Shown: positions 22,635 through 35,522, counted from the first letter of the stretch. The stretch: 64,000 nt of DNA from Nageia nagi (GCA_050084985.1 JBITNC010000001.1:26474001-26538000), one strand, 5' to 3'. The notes: a model not told the origin generated them from the sequence alone. Program-made: numbers and translations.

Positions 22635-25600
22635 TAGCACTATTAAAGCACCGGGTAGATTTTTTGAGAAAAAGGTTATTGTTTTAATAGATGGTGGTGC
22701 TACTTACAATTTTGTTGATGAGAAGTTTGCCACTAGAAAGAATCTTCCTATAGCTATCATTCCTGGTTTCAGTGTTGCTATTGGCAATGGTGATCTTATC
22801 ACATGCAACAAAGTGGTAAGAAACATAAAAATTAATTTTGGCAACATGGAAGAGATGAGCAATTCTTTGTTTTCCCTTAGGAGGTATTCCACATATGATT
22901 TTGGGTGTGCAATGGTTGTATTCACTTGGTGATTATGTTACTAATTATCAGAAATTAGAACTGAAATTTGTGCTTGAAGGGAAAGATGTGGTGTTGCAAG
23001 GAATCAAGGAAAATGGGCCAAATGATTCTTGCAAAATTTTGGAGGTCTCTTGCAAAAGAATGGAGAGAATGATGAGGCATAGAGACATTGAGTGGGCAGT
23101 TGTAATTTTCAATACAGAAGGAAAAAACTCAGCCACCTATCATCCTCAAATTCAAGGTTTGCTACAAAAACATCTTAAGGTATTTTCCGACCTACCTAAA
23201 GGTTTGCCACCTAGTAGAGGTTTTCAGCATGTTATTGAATTGGAAGCAAATAGTAAACCTGTTATAATAATACCTTATAGGCATCCAAAGGTTTTTAAAG
23301 ATGAGATTGAGAAAACAATTGCTGGATTTCTTGAGAGTGGACACATTAGACCTAGTTGTAGTCCTTTTTTGCTTCACCTGTTGTTTTAGTGAAAAAGAAG
23401 GATGGAACTACGAGAATGTGCATTGATTATAAAACATTGAATAAAAGGACCATAAAAAATAGATATCCTATTCCTAGAGTTGATGAATTGATAGATGAGT
23501 ACATGGGGCTATGTATTTTTCAAAAATTGATCTGAGATCAGGATATCATCAAATTCGTAAGAGGGATGAGGATGTGTATAAAACAACATTTAGATGCCAT
23601 TGTGGACACTATGGGTTTATGGTTATGCCTTTTGGATTGACTATTGCACTTGCCACTTTTCAATTAGCCATGAATCAAATTTTCAATCAGCATTTGAGGT
23701 GCTTTGTCTTGGTATTTTTTGATGATATTTTGGTATATAGCAAAAATTGGGATGATCATTTACAACATGTAAATTCAGTTTTGAGCATTTTAGGACAACA
23801 AGATTTATATGCAAAAGAATCTAAGTGTGAATTTGCTATTACTGAAATTTTGTACTCGGGGCATATTATTTGCGAAGATGGGGTGAAAGTTGATCAAACT
23901 AAAGTTTCACTTGTACAAAGATGGCCTATACTATCCAACCTAACAAAATTGAGAGGTTTTGTGGGTTTATGCAGTTACTACAGAAGGTTCATTAAGGGGT
24001 TTTCTTCTTTGGCTGCCCCCATTACTGAATTGACTAAGAAAGGGGCTTTTTCATGGTCCAATGAGGCTCTTCTAGCTTTTCTAAAGCTGACGGATGTAAT
24101 GACTTCCACTCCTTACTTGCTATTCCTGATTTTTCTGTTGCTCTTACTATTGCTTGTGATGCATCAGGTGCAGGAGTTGGAGCTGTACTTATGCAACAAG
24201 GATGCCCCATTGCATATGAGAGTAGAAAGCTCTCAAATGTGGAGAAAACATTCAGCATCTATGATAAAGAGATGCTAGCTATCATGCATCCCTTGACCAA
24301 ATTTAAGCAATACTTGGTGTGTGGCAAGTTTGTGGTCAAAATTGATCATAACCGTTTGAAATATTTCTTGAGGCAAGTTGAACTAAATGAAAGGCAACAA
24401 AAATGGGTAACAAAGTTGCAATCATATGATTTTGAAATTGAGTTTGTAAAGGGTAAGAAGAATTCAGTTGCTGATGCACTTTTTAGGCACCCTAATTTTC
24501 ATTCTCTTTCCATTATTTCTGCTGATTGGAAGGTGAAAATTATGGCTGAATATGTGAAGAATGATTTTTGTTCTAAACTAATAAATGGGCAAGTTGAAGA
24601 TGATAGGATCAGTCATAAAGAAGGACTGATTTTTTGCAAAGGAAGAGTGTTTTTAGTACCTGAATCAAAAGCTGAAACAAGCTTTAATTAAAGCCATGCA
24701 TGATGCTTCACTTATAGGCCATCTAGGTTTCTACAAGACTTATAAACAAGTTAGGGAAAGATGCTATCGGAAAGGTTTGAAAATGGATGTTTTCTTGCAT
24801 GTTCAGGAATGTGTTATTTGCCAAGAAAACAAGGGAGAATATGAATTTTCAGCTGGTTTACTTCAGCCACTTCCTATTCCCAATCAGAAATGGGAAAGTA
24901 TCTCCATGGATTTCATTACTGGTGTGCCCAAGGTATATGTGAGGGATTGCATGGATTTCATTGCATGGATTGCCTAAATCCATTGTGAGTGATAGGGACA
25001 ACAGATTTTTGAGCATGTTTTGGCAGGAATTGTTTAAGCTATGTGGTAGTAAATTGACTCCTAGTACTAGCTACCATCCCCAAACTGATGGGCCAACTGA
25101 GATTGTTAACAAATGGCTTAAAGGATGTTTGAGAAATTATGTTTCAGGTCAACAAAATGCATGGGTTAAATGGCTGCACCTTGGTGAATACTGCTACAAT
25201 TCTACTTATCATATGTCCATAAAAATGTCTCCATTCAAGGCATTTTATGGTTATGATGCACCACACTTTTCAGATCTGATTTTTGGTGATTCAAAGGTCC
25301 AAAAAGCTAGAGACTTTGCAGCAGAAAATCAAGCTATTCTTAATGCTTTGAAGGATAATATTCTTATGGCACAAAATCAGCAAAAGAAGTATGCAGATCA
25401 ACAACGTAGTCAGCGCTCATTTGAGGTGGGTGACTTGGTTTATGTTAGGTTGCAGCCCTACAAACAGTCCACATTGAAGAAGAGTGGAGCAGAGAAGGTA
25501 AAACCAAGTTCTATGGGCCTTACAAGGTGATTAGTAAGGTTGGACAGGTTGCATATGCTTTGGAACTTCCAAGTGAGAGTAAGATACACAATGTTTTTCA

Positions 25601-25883
25601 TGTTTCTTGCTTGAAAAAGGCTTTAGGCCAACATGTTCAGCCATCTTCAGATTTGCCACCTCTTGATGATGAAGGAAAGCTCATTCTTGAACCTGAATTG
25701 ATCCTTGAGACAAGGAGAGAAAAGCTTAGGAGTAGGACTATCAAAGAATATCTTGTGAAGTGGAAGAACTTGCCTGTGGAGGATGCTACTTGGGAAGGTG
25801 CAAAAATTTTAGATGATCCAACTTTGACTTTGCTTGAGGACAAGCAATTTGAGGAGGGTGGACTTGTAATGTTCCAAAAATAA
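22635..25883 (+). pseudogene. Element A pol (broken)
   Basis: Protease block LIDGGATYNFVDEKFA near 22690. RT at 23230-23900 with MPFGLTIALATFQ and VFFDDILVYS. RNase H at 24150-24500 with YDKEMLAIMHPLTKFKQYL. Integrase zinc finger near 24700-24830 (CVICQENKGE), then a ~120-bp deletion at 24955-24965 that removes the first part of the catalytic core. SDRDNRF follows near 24990, and a C-terminal chromodomain (EYLVKWKNLPVEDATWEGAK) at 25745-25800. Multiple shifts (near 22840, 23380, 23500, 24180, 24690, 25500) break the frame. Confidence 0.85.
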
Positions 25884-26617
25884 ATATTTTGTAAATGTCT
25901 CCTACACTTAATTATAAAAGTGGAAAAGGGGTTCATGTGACTAGAAGACATAACTTAAGTTGTGTTTATTTATGTTTTATATTTTTATTTTTTTGTAATA
26001 GGTACTTTAAGTGATTTTAGGGTTAGGAGATGTCAACTCCAAATTAGAACCTCATTCTATAAAAGGAAGTGAGCATCTCATTTGGAGGATGTTATGTGAT
26101 ATGCGAATTGAATATTGAAACCCTAGAGTTTCCATGAGTTGAGATTGCATGTCTTGCTCATTCCCATAGTGCATTGGAGGTGCATGGTTGGGGTTTTGGT
26201 AATATCATTGAAGGCATTTTTGCCCTAAAATATCAAAAATACAAAAAGAGGCATCTGTGAGTGGTTCGTGGCATTTTTGGGACGTTTGTGATGTGTTTCA
26301 GACTTGTTGGCAGCCCCAAACCCTATGCTTGTATTTGGGGTCATTTTTGAGGAGTTTTTGCATCAGTTCAGCCTTGGGGTCAGTTTTTCCCACTTGTGGG
26401 AGTTTGTATCTGCATTTTGAGTTCCTTGGGGACTCCATTTGTCCATTTCAGCTGTTGTATTGGTTTGGCAATATTTAATATATGATACTGGCTGATTTCT
26501 CCTCATATTTGTGTTTTTTTATGAGCAATTTCTGAGTTGTTTTATTGCTGCAATTTATCTCTGCATTTTTATGTTGAGGGTTTGCTAGAAAAAAATGTAT
26601 ATAAAAGGAACATCACA
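25865..26617 (+). repeat. 3' LTR of element A
   Basis: TGTAATGTTCC...GGAACATCACA, 753 bp, with TATAAAAG at 26058-26065. Related to the 665-bp LTRs of element B but with an extra ~100 bp around 26270-26380. The first ~330 bp are nearly identical to B's 3' LTR. Confidence 0.85.
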
Positions 26618-28312
26618 ATGGCCCTTCTAGTAGTGTTAAATAATCCAAGGTAATGCCAACACCTTTGGATAGGTAGCTAGTCCTTTGAGGTACGCTAACA
26701 CTCTAAGTAGTGATCTGTATAGCCTTGAGACTTCGCTAGATCTCAGCACGTCCCTTGTGGGTTTTCATTCGCAAGAAGCAAAGGATGGAGCCAATGCCCA
26801 TGCCCTCAAGAAGAGAGAATTAATCCAAACAAGCATATCTTCAAATGATCTCTCATATTCCTTTGATAGACTCCAAATGGCCTTCATGTCCTGCATCCAT
26901 CTCTAGATGTTTCCATGATATCTTAGGATCACCATAATCACCTTTGATGGTCAAGATTTGCTCTTGGATTGATACGTTGTATTATTTGTGTCTTGCGATT
27001 CATGAAATCACATCTAACAATGCCAGTTTGCTCTTCTGAAATATTTTGAACTAGGGCTGATCATGCACTTGAAATACCCAAAATGCCCTATTTACACTTA
27101 GAAAATGTAAACATCCAACCTCAAGAGCAATATTGTAATGCCAAAGACCCAACGTTTGAGCTAGCAATGCCAAATCTCATCAATTAAGCTTAAAATAGTG
27201 CAAATATCTCATGCAAACTCAAGGTCCAAGTAGTTATGGCAAAATGGCATGAAATGACATCCACTAATCCAACATCTAGCCAATGAAGCAAGATCTCAAC
27301 CGAAATGACCCAATGTCTAGCAGATAAGTGCAACTAAGGAAAGATCTCATGAAATAACACAAATAATTAGAGCCACAAATGTAATTCAAATAATATTGCA
27401 AATGAGAATTGAATTACATGCCTCATATTTTAGAGCAAGTGTGCCCTAGGGATGATTCCTTAAAGATATTTATGATTTTCCAATAAAGAAGCACCAAGGC
27501 TTTAAATTTCGTCAGCAGTGACAAGGTTTGCAGCAGGGCTTCATCCCCCTCGAGTTGTGGTGGAGACATCAGAGTCCCACTAGCAGTCTTAAGCTAATCT
27601 AGGGTAATGCCAACACTCCTAGATAGCTAGCTATGACCCTGGAGGTATGCTAATCCTCAAAGTAGCAATCCTTTAAGTTCTGAGGCTTTGCTAGACCTCA
27701 GGTACCTCCAGGTGGATTTTTGTCCATAAGGGTACGAAGAGAGCCGATGCCCTACGTCTAGTGTAAAAGAGAGAAGTAATCCAAGCACATCCAAATGAGT
27801 CCAAAGCATCTCCTTTTATAGTCTCCTTGAGCAGATGTTTCCCTTAGAAGCATTTGGATTGCCACAATCATGATGGATGGTGGAGATTAGCCCTCATGGG
27901 TGTGCGTTGCACTTTGTGTGTCATCCATGCGCCTTGGGATCATTACAATTACATCTAAGGGTCCTTGCATATGCAATGTTCCATGGTGGGAGTCTTCTTG
28001 TGCCTCAGGGTTTGTGTAATCTTCCTTGAGTTGTGTAACTCTAGCTCTAGTGGGGTGCCCCTGTTAGAGGGAAGTTCTATTACATCTACAGGCATACTAA
28101 GTGCCCATTTTATTTATTAACTACAAATAAACTCTTAAATACAAATTAAACGTCTTTTATTTCCAAGACACACCTTTGAATCACAAATTACAAATATTTG
28201 AGCATTATTAATGGTCCACTTGTTACAAATGTTAAAATACCCCTAATTAAAGATAAATCATTCCTAAATTAACTAAATTGCAATTGCTCATCCTTAGAAG
28301 AGGGATGTCACA
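26618..28312 (-). repeat. Two tandem LTR relics of family Y
   Basis: Segments near 26640-27010 and 27590-27960 match each other in direct orientation (ggtaatgccaacac, agtagtgatc/agtagcaatc, gagacttcgctagatctcag/gaggctttgctagacctcag). The second copy starts on the - strand TGTGACATCCC at 28312 and has TATAAAAGGAG on - near 27815-27828. No internal coding region lies between them. Confidence 0.55.
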
Positions 28313-29076
28313 TTCATAGTAGCCAAATGGAAATGGAATATTGGAATCTCAGGCGTGCATGCGATATGTTGCCAAGGACAATTTTCAAGATGCCATATCT
28401 TCCTTGTTTCTTGTCGAAACCATGTCGTGTAACTTGTCAAAACGAATAGCATGAGATTCTCTATCCATTTCAAGGGATGAATCGACAATTCCTGGCTTGT
28501 GGAAGACAAAATCTCTTCAAGAACAAAAATGAGTGGAACCTCAAAATTTGGGAATATTATATCTTCTAGATGCCATACCTCCCTCTTGGGGTCGTCTATG
28601 CCTTGGGATCAGTGTCTCCCTCTTGAAATCCTTGTGCTCTACCCCTAGGGATGTGTCCAACTTGGGGGGAAGCAATATTACATTGAGAGGCATCTAAGTG
28701 CCTCGAGATGCCAAATTACAATTCATCAAGGCTCAAATATGCAACACCTCACTAAAGGAAACTAATATTGGATTTACAAATATAATTTTGCCTTGGTATT
28801 ATAATTACAATATTTATTTCGCATCCCTAAGTGGCCCACCTAATTACTAATATTAAAGTAACAAGTAATGACTCCTAGAGTCCAACGTCCCATGTTGGAG
28901 AGCCGCCAAGTGGAGCTTTACAACCAAAAGGACTTTAATATTGTTGAAAATAACACAATATTCCCAAATTTACTCTAAACTACTAAAATACCCCTAAATA
29001 GGTAATTGAACACAATGAGGGTGCATGTCCCACTCGTGCCAAAGTGAGCGAGACACCAAAATTTGGGAATATTACA
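28313..29076 (-). repeat. 3' LTR of element F (truncated end)
   Basis: On the - strand it begins TGTAATATTCCCAAATTTTG at 29076, directly after a purine-rich tract (gggaggggcggat). aaatttgggaatatta recurs near 28528-28548. The far end does not show CA, so the repeat is probably truncated at the Y copy. Confidence 0.5.
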
Positions 29077-29772
29077 AATCCGCCCCTCCCATATTGCTTT
29101 TTCCCAAGTAATTTGGAACTATGAATGCAGCAGTTGAGTCAGAGTCTTCTTGCTCCTTTCTACATTCATCTTCATTCTTTCGTGTGTTGCTTGATAGCAT
29201 ACCAAGATCAAAGTTTGTGGTGTGTTGTGCGACCTTCTTTGGTTGAAGACGGTTTATGGAGTTGTTTTTGTGGTAGGGGGTTTCCTTGCAAATTATCTCC
29301 ATCCTTTTAAGTCCAGCTCCATGTTCCCCTTCGTCGTTGATCCCTTGTAGGTGTACCTCACATCCGTTGACCTTGAATTTCATCTCTAATGTTTTATAGT
29401 TGGAAGTGATTTTACCCAAAGTGTACAACCATTGTACTCCAAGCACTATATGCGATAGTCCCCCTAAAAGTAAGACATAGAAATCGTTGATCAAGGAGTA
29501 GATGCCCAAGCTCACCTTTAATTTTTTTACTAATTTATTGCTTGAGGCAATATTTTCATTGCCCACTGCTACATCGAATCCCTCAAATTCCTTGTTTTGA
29601 GTCCCTTTTCCTTGATAAAATCCTCATCTATGAAGTTGTGTGTGGCTCTAGCCTCTATGAGTATTAGGACTTTGCTTTTATCCACCTCTCCTTCTACCTT
29701 GATAGTGAGGAATTGGGATTTCCCCTTTAAGGTAGCAATACCTCTCCTTCTACATCGATAGTGAGGAATCAA
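29072..29772 (-). pseudogene. Element F protease and C-terminal tail, deletion derivative
   Basis: Minus strand: LILIEARATHNFIDEDFIKE is the gypsy protease block with Glu where the catalytic Asp is normal. A stop follows, then LSHIVLGVQWLYTLGKI, homologous to the linker after protease in A and B. The frame then passes straight to an acidic tail ending GKSNMGGADL, which overlaps the polypurine tract and the LTR start. RT, RNase H and integrase are absent. The gag half lies across the X insertion at 32454-33775. Confidence 0.65.
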
Positions 29773-32453
29773 AAGAGCATTTCATTTCACTTGTCTAGTT
29801 TATTATCAAATATATGGTAGATACTATTGCCTATTCAGAGACACACATACACTACAGTCATGGATAAAATATGAAGATCAAAGATGCATAGCCCTTTTCA
29901 TCCGAGACCTATTTAATCTCAGGAAAGTTCTACTCAGCAACAAAACTCATAAGAACACTGAGTTTAGACATATTCCCTATTTTTTCAGCCCCAGGGAGCT
30001 TCAAATAGGAAGCGTTCGATTGTTCACAAAGACACATCAATATCAACTCGTCGAAGACTTCAACTAGGGCTTCCTAGCAAGACTCCAAACAACTATGTAA
30101 CTCGTTATTTCTCAACTTTAAGTAATAGGAATGAAAGATCCCAAAAATAATCTCAAGTGCAAATTAGTCAAATAATTATCAAATAATATCAAAATACACA
30201 ATTAAACATGCCACGCTTGGACTAGGGCATCAAACACATACAAAAAAAAGCCAGGAATGCAACGATTCACTTAACAAGCAAGAATATCACTCAAATGCCC
30301 ACCGTCATGCACAATGAGACAAGATTGCACCAAACGCACACAATTGTGAGACAAGAATGAGATCCAAGTATGCCACAACTTCAATTAGCAAGTTAATGAT
30401 GAGTACAATACCGAACTGACCCAAGAGGGCTCAACCTTGGCCTCCAAGGAGCCAACTAGGGCATACGAATATGCAAATATGATCACTGCTGGAACAATGG
30501 ATGGGATAGCTACACTCCCTCAACATCTAAATCCTCTCCACTGAAGGAGCCTTCTCCAAACCTTGGAAACCAACTGAATGGTAGGACTACAACCTCGAAA
30601 TACCACCAACAGGACTAAGATGTTGCACCTTAGCTGTAGATTAGGAAGATCCCTCAGCCTGCTAACCCTCTTAGATGTTGCACCTAGGGAAGATTGCTTG
30701 ACGCTGCACCAAGACTTGTGTCCTCTGTACAGAAGAAGAGATAATATAAAATTCAACATATCTATGCAATTATGCTCCAATGCCTAATATAGCTCAAGCT
30801 TGGATCTAGATTGTCACCTTGAAGTCATCAATGCCTCCCTAATCCAACGTTAGCCTCCTCGAGGCCCTCAAATGCCTCAAACATGTCATAAATGCTCATG
30901 TGTGGGGTTTAGAGCCTCCCCAAGGTGTGACGTGGGCCTTCAAGGGTGATGGGATGTATCCATGTCCAATGTTGGGGTCCTAGAAGTTCCCCAATGTCAT
31001 GCGTTGGGTTTCTAGGAGTCATGCATGTGCCTAGATCCTATTTTCCTTGTAGCCTTGGAATTCCCACAATTGATTCTCGGGATCTCCAAGTACATAAAAT
31101 AACATTAAATTATGCTAACCTATGCTTGGTAGGAAGATGTAAGATCCCAAATACAAACTCAAGCAGAAATAATCAAATGTGAAAAAATATCCACCCACGT
31201 TTGGACTAGAAGATCAAATTCAAGCATACACAACCTCACAACACCAACGTCTTGCATATACAAACATAAATGCACTCAAACACCGAATGTTGCAAGTATG
31301 GAGCATACACATCAAATAATAAGACAATAAATGAGATCGAATATGCCCACGGTTGTATTAATGATGTATAATGTCAAATGATACAACACCAGGCCCGCAG
31401 GGCTCAACGTTGGCCTTCAAGGTGCCAACTAGGGCACAACAAACATACATATGTGATCACTCCTGGTACCACGAAACAATGGATGGGACAACCTCACTCC
31501 TTCAAACCTGGATGCTGCTGCAGAACTCCCATGCCTGGAAACCATTGAAGGTAGAAGTGTGACCTCGGAATACCATCGGATGGACTAAGATGCTACACCT
31601 TAGCCATAACTTAACAGGATCCCTTAGCCTGCTAACCCTCCTAGATGTTGCACCTAGGGAGATTGCTTGACGTTGCACCAAGACTTGCATCCATTGGACA
31701 ATATGAGAAATAGTAATAATAAGGCATATCCAACAATGATGCTCCAAGGTTTAATATAGCTCACACTGGATCTAGATCTCACCTCAAAGTCATCACCTAG
31801 CCTTCCTATACCAACGTTGGTTTCCGATAAGCCCCACAAAGCCCATTGAAGGTGCCTAGGGGTCAATGCAAGCCAAACATGGGTCTCTGGGCCTTTCACA
31901 TGCTCAACGTGGGTCTGAAGGGCAAGCGTGGGTGTTTAGGAGTCATCATGGGCCAACATGGGGTCTAGGAGTCTCCCCAAGGCTGGCGCATGTGTACAAT
32001 TGCTCCCAAACCCAACGTTGGGGCAAATAGGTGTTTATCCATGCTCAAGTGATATCTAGGTGCTAAACAAGCCTTGGGATTCCCAGAATCAATTCTCGAA
32101 ATCTCCAAGTATATAAAATAACATTAAATTAAGCTAGCCTATGCTTGGGAGGAAGACGTCCTACTTGGGACTCATAGTGGGGTCCAACGAACCTTTATAT
32201 TTTCTATCCCAAGCACTAACAACTAATGCACAATTAAATAAATAAATATTTAAAAAGGGGAATCCATGGGATTCCATAATTAATCACATTTTGTAAAAGG
32301 GGACGTCACAGAAGACTCATAGTGGGGTCCAATGGACCATTATTATTTCTATCCCAAGTACTAACACAAATACATAAATAAATAAATAAATATTTACAAG
32401 AGGGAATCCTTAGGATTCCATAATTAATTATCTTTTACAAGAGAGGGTGTTAC
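29770..32453 (-). repeat. LTR family X relics (about two and a bit copies) inserted in element F
   Basis: Two ~1-kb direct repeats: 30147-31137 matches 31138-32160 (for example gggtgggat-gcta, agatgttgcacctaggga-gattgcttgac, caccaagactt). One copy runs on - from TGTGACGTCCCC (32308) to GGGATCTTACA (31138). Its first ~145 bp are duplicated at 32309-32453 (TGTAACACCC start). AGGAAT occurs at both edges (29764-29769, 32454-32459), a possible target duplication. Sequence 29785-30146 matches nothing else here. No coding region. Confidence 0.55.
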
Positions 32454-33775
32454 AAGGAATGATTGTTAAAATCCCTAGGAGTCTTCTCTCAGTTTGAATG
32501 AGGGTAAAGGGTTACTTTCTTTCTGACGTACTGCTATATTGTTTTACCTGCTCTCTTTTTTTCTGTTTCTAATTGGTACTGCGTTAGGCACTCCAAATAC
32601 TTTTGTAATGTCCTTCCTTACAGTCCCATTGACCTTTTTTTGGCCAATAGTGGACATTAATAAATTTCTAGTTCTATTTCTAAACTCGTGTTGGCAAGGT
32701 TTCGGTTCCTGATCCGATGCTTCTTCATCTTCAATGACCTCTATGTAGAAATTTTGCTCCTTTCCTTGACACTTGTGACCCTTTCCCATGGGTTTCTATA
32801 GGTGAAACAAAGATTCCTTTTCCATAAGTCATTTCGTGTGGCCTTATCCAATTTTCTTGCGGGGTTGGAAACTTTTTGCACAAGGAATGTATTTGATCCC
32901 TTTTGAATGATGACCTTGATGGTCCTGCCTAATTAGCTCTATGTGTTGTGACACTTAATCCCTTTTGTTTTGTTGAATACTGTACCGCAAGAAGTAGTGC
33001 CTTGCGTATAGTTGCAGCCAGTGTAGACAGCTCTAATGCCTTAATAGTTGCCCCCAATGGGGTCTTGCAATCCTTCCATGAAGAGGTATGCAAGTCTTTT
33101 GTTGTCTATATTAGGAACCATGCAAGATATTCTCTGAAATTTTTTGACGTATTCCTCAACTGTAGTGGTTTTTCTGAGGAAAGCAAATTCCTTGAAATAC
33201 TCTTCCACGTTCTTTTGCTCAAACCTTTCTAGTAATTTTTGACTGAATTCTTCAAATGTAGTTTCCTCATTATGATCGAATGTGGTAAGGCCATGGTGCC
33301 ACTTCGTCCAAGCACATGGTCATTGTCCAGAGTCCTTTTTCTTCATCCATGGGGTTGAGGGTAAAGTACGTTTGCATTTTTTGTAACCATGCTCTTGTCA
33401 AAATCTTGTTACTCCTATTAAAGATTGGCATCTGCATCTTGGGTTGATTATCCTTCTTTTTGACCAATTTTGGAGTTTCTCCCATGTTTTTGCTTTTGTA
33501 TGTCCCAAAAGGTTTGGAAAGGAACAATTCCTCTGAATTCTTCTATTTGATCCATATATTCTTGGATCATTGTATTAATGTCTACTTCTATGAAGTCTGA
33601 TTCTAGAATTTCTTTGAGTGTGAAGAGAGATTGTCTCGGCCAAACAATTGGTGGAGTGGTTTTCTGATTGATCCTTCACCCTTTGGCATGGTGCCCTTGT
33701 TGGGCATTTTTTGTCCATCTTTGCCAAAAGCTTGTTCAATGACTCAAATATAGCATCCATTCTTGGATTTGCCAT
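32454..33775 (-). pseudogene. Element F gag (broken)
   Basis: Minus-strand Ty3/gypsy gag: start MANPRMDAIFESLNKLLAKM at 33775. The core TRAWLQKMQTYFTLNPMDEE (about 33370-33410) is homologous to AKAWLQKLQTYFTLEPISE in element B. A zinc-knuckle remnant GKGHKCQGKEQ (near 32780) is followed by an acidic linker. Several stops and shifts. The protein continues, after the X insertion, at 29769. Confidence 0.65.
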
Positions 33776-33990
33776 TTCTTCAGGTCTTTTGGCTTGCCTT
33801 TGTTAGAATTGGCTCATTTCAGGGTGCATAGACTTACCCTCTTCCCAACTTAGGTGCTACTACAACTTGACATCTATCCAAAATTTGAAATTTGTTTTCA
33901 GAATGCAGAAATTAATATTCCAAGAGCAGACAAACTTACCAAGGGCTGTGAATACTGCTTCTGAAAGTGTGCCAACATCCTCCTTGAGAG
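33776..33990 (-). other. Element F leader remnant
   Basis: Sequence between F gag and element G; no initiator-Met primer site is seen. F probably resumes beyond G at 39891. Confidence 0.4.
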
Positions 33991-34271
33991 TGTTAGAGTA
34001 ATAAGTTCACTTAGGAGTATTTATTTATTTTCTAGGTCTTATTTCTAGCCTATTTGTTGTGGTGATAGCCACTTCTTTGTCACTTTGTGGATTTTACCTT
34101 CACGTATGGTTGGCATGCTTTTGTACACTAGCTTCTATTTTCCCTATTTATTTGGGTCCATTCTCATTTCAAATTGATCAATTCTGAGGATTCTAGCTTC
34201 TCTCTTTGTTCTTGTGGTGCTCTTGCATTTTCCTTTCTAGCTTTGATTTGCTCTCCTTGCAAATCTTCACA
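33991..34271 (+). repeat. 5' LTR of element G
   Basis: 281 bp, TGTTAGAGTA to TCTTCACA; directly followed by the primer site. Confidence 0.88.
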
Positions 34272-34283
34272 TGGTACCAGAGC

Positions 34284-35522
34284 AGGTTGGATTTTTTACA
34301 AGCATCCAGACTCTTCATGAAGCTTTCTTATATCTGATTCTTTTGGGCTGTGCAAATTTTTCTGGTTGCACTCCCTCTTTACTCAGTCCGTGAAGATTAC
34401 CTCGCCTCGATACGAGTTGTGTGTGACAGGAATTACGTATTTAGATCTGCCTGTGTTTGTCGGATCTGCAAATAATTACCTCTTGTGACTTTCTAGCTTC
34501 CTCAACCCTGCCCTTAACCATATGGCCTGTTGCAATCACTGGATCCCTGCATTTGCATCAGCCCACTCTAGTGCAGGGGTCATTGATCTAGGTGTGATCG
34601 TTGAGAAGGGATTTTACTTTCCGTTGTGGAAAGTGATCGATTTATTTTTGGTGGTGTGTGCTTATTCTTTACTGCAACCTGTTTGCATCCTCTTTTGTCG
34701 TCTAGTGTTTGGGTGCTAGAGATTGTGGCCTTGTTGCATGTAGCGTAGCTCTTGGCAGATCGCAGCCCAACTTGTCTGTTACTTATCAGGTGCCTCCCTC
34801 CTAGCGGCTCCTAGAAACTCCACGACATCAAGCTTTGCGCTCCTTTGGTGAAGTCTCACGTTGCTTGCATGCTCCTCACTATGTCAAACTGTGTTGTCTA
34901 GCCTAGAGATATCCAATTCAAAGCACCTCCTCTTAGCCTTCAAAACCTGTTCACAGTCTCGCCTGCAACACGTCTTCATACAGATCCAAAACCTTCCTCT
35001 ATGTCTTCATACAGATCCATATCCTCCCTTGACGTCTTCATACAGATCTGGGATCCAAAATTGATTGCGCCACTCAGCCAAACTCGTAAGTCTCCCACAT
35101 TGCAGACATTATAAAATTAAGGATTAATTGATCCAGTGGCCGCCCGATTCTTTTCACAATAACTTTGGAATTATAAATTCACATTAAATTTTCATTTTAT
35201 GTGATATTTGTAAAGTTTGGCATTAATTTTTTAGTTTTTTTTTGCCTATTGTAAAGTTCTTGGGGGCTAAAAATTATTTTTGGAGGCATTGGATTTAATT
35301 CTGTAACTTGTGCAAACGGACTCAGATTGGAGTCATGTTTTTTGCGTTGGAAAGGTGGAGATGATATCTTTTCATCCATTTGCATTGTAAACCTTGACAA
35401 CAAGTTTTTTAGGGGGGGTCCTTTGAAAACGAATGAAATTTGGGTGGGGTCTTCTCGGTGTCGAGTGCTGATTTTTGCACCTTCCTTGTTGCTTGGTTCC
35501 TTGGTTTTCTTGGTGTTTTAAG
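34284..35522 (+). other. Element G leader
   Basis: About 1.2 kb between the primer site and gag, unusually long for copia. tccatatcc/cttcatacagatcc repeats near 34975-35050. No convincing coding sequence. Confidence 0.5.

Larger units (their letters stand above)
19276..26617 (+). mobile_element. Element A: degraded Ty3/gypsy chromovirus
   Basis: The primer site TGGTATCAGAGC (19276-19287) follows tatcaca-ag. Gag begins at 19646, pol runs to 25883, and the 3' LTR is 25865-26617. Order is gag, protease, RT, RNase H, integrase, chromodomain, as in chromoviruses. It is the same family as element B (42928-49615), but with many stops, shifts and a deletion in the integrase core. It is split in gag by solo LTR E (20605-22170). 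No 5' LTR matching the 3' one is found. Confidence 0.85.

Noticed and set aside
30578-31747. Several 60-86-codon frames on both strands in the LTR X relics
   Set aside because: They fall in paired LTR repeats, are not conserved between the two X copies as proteins, and show no domain.
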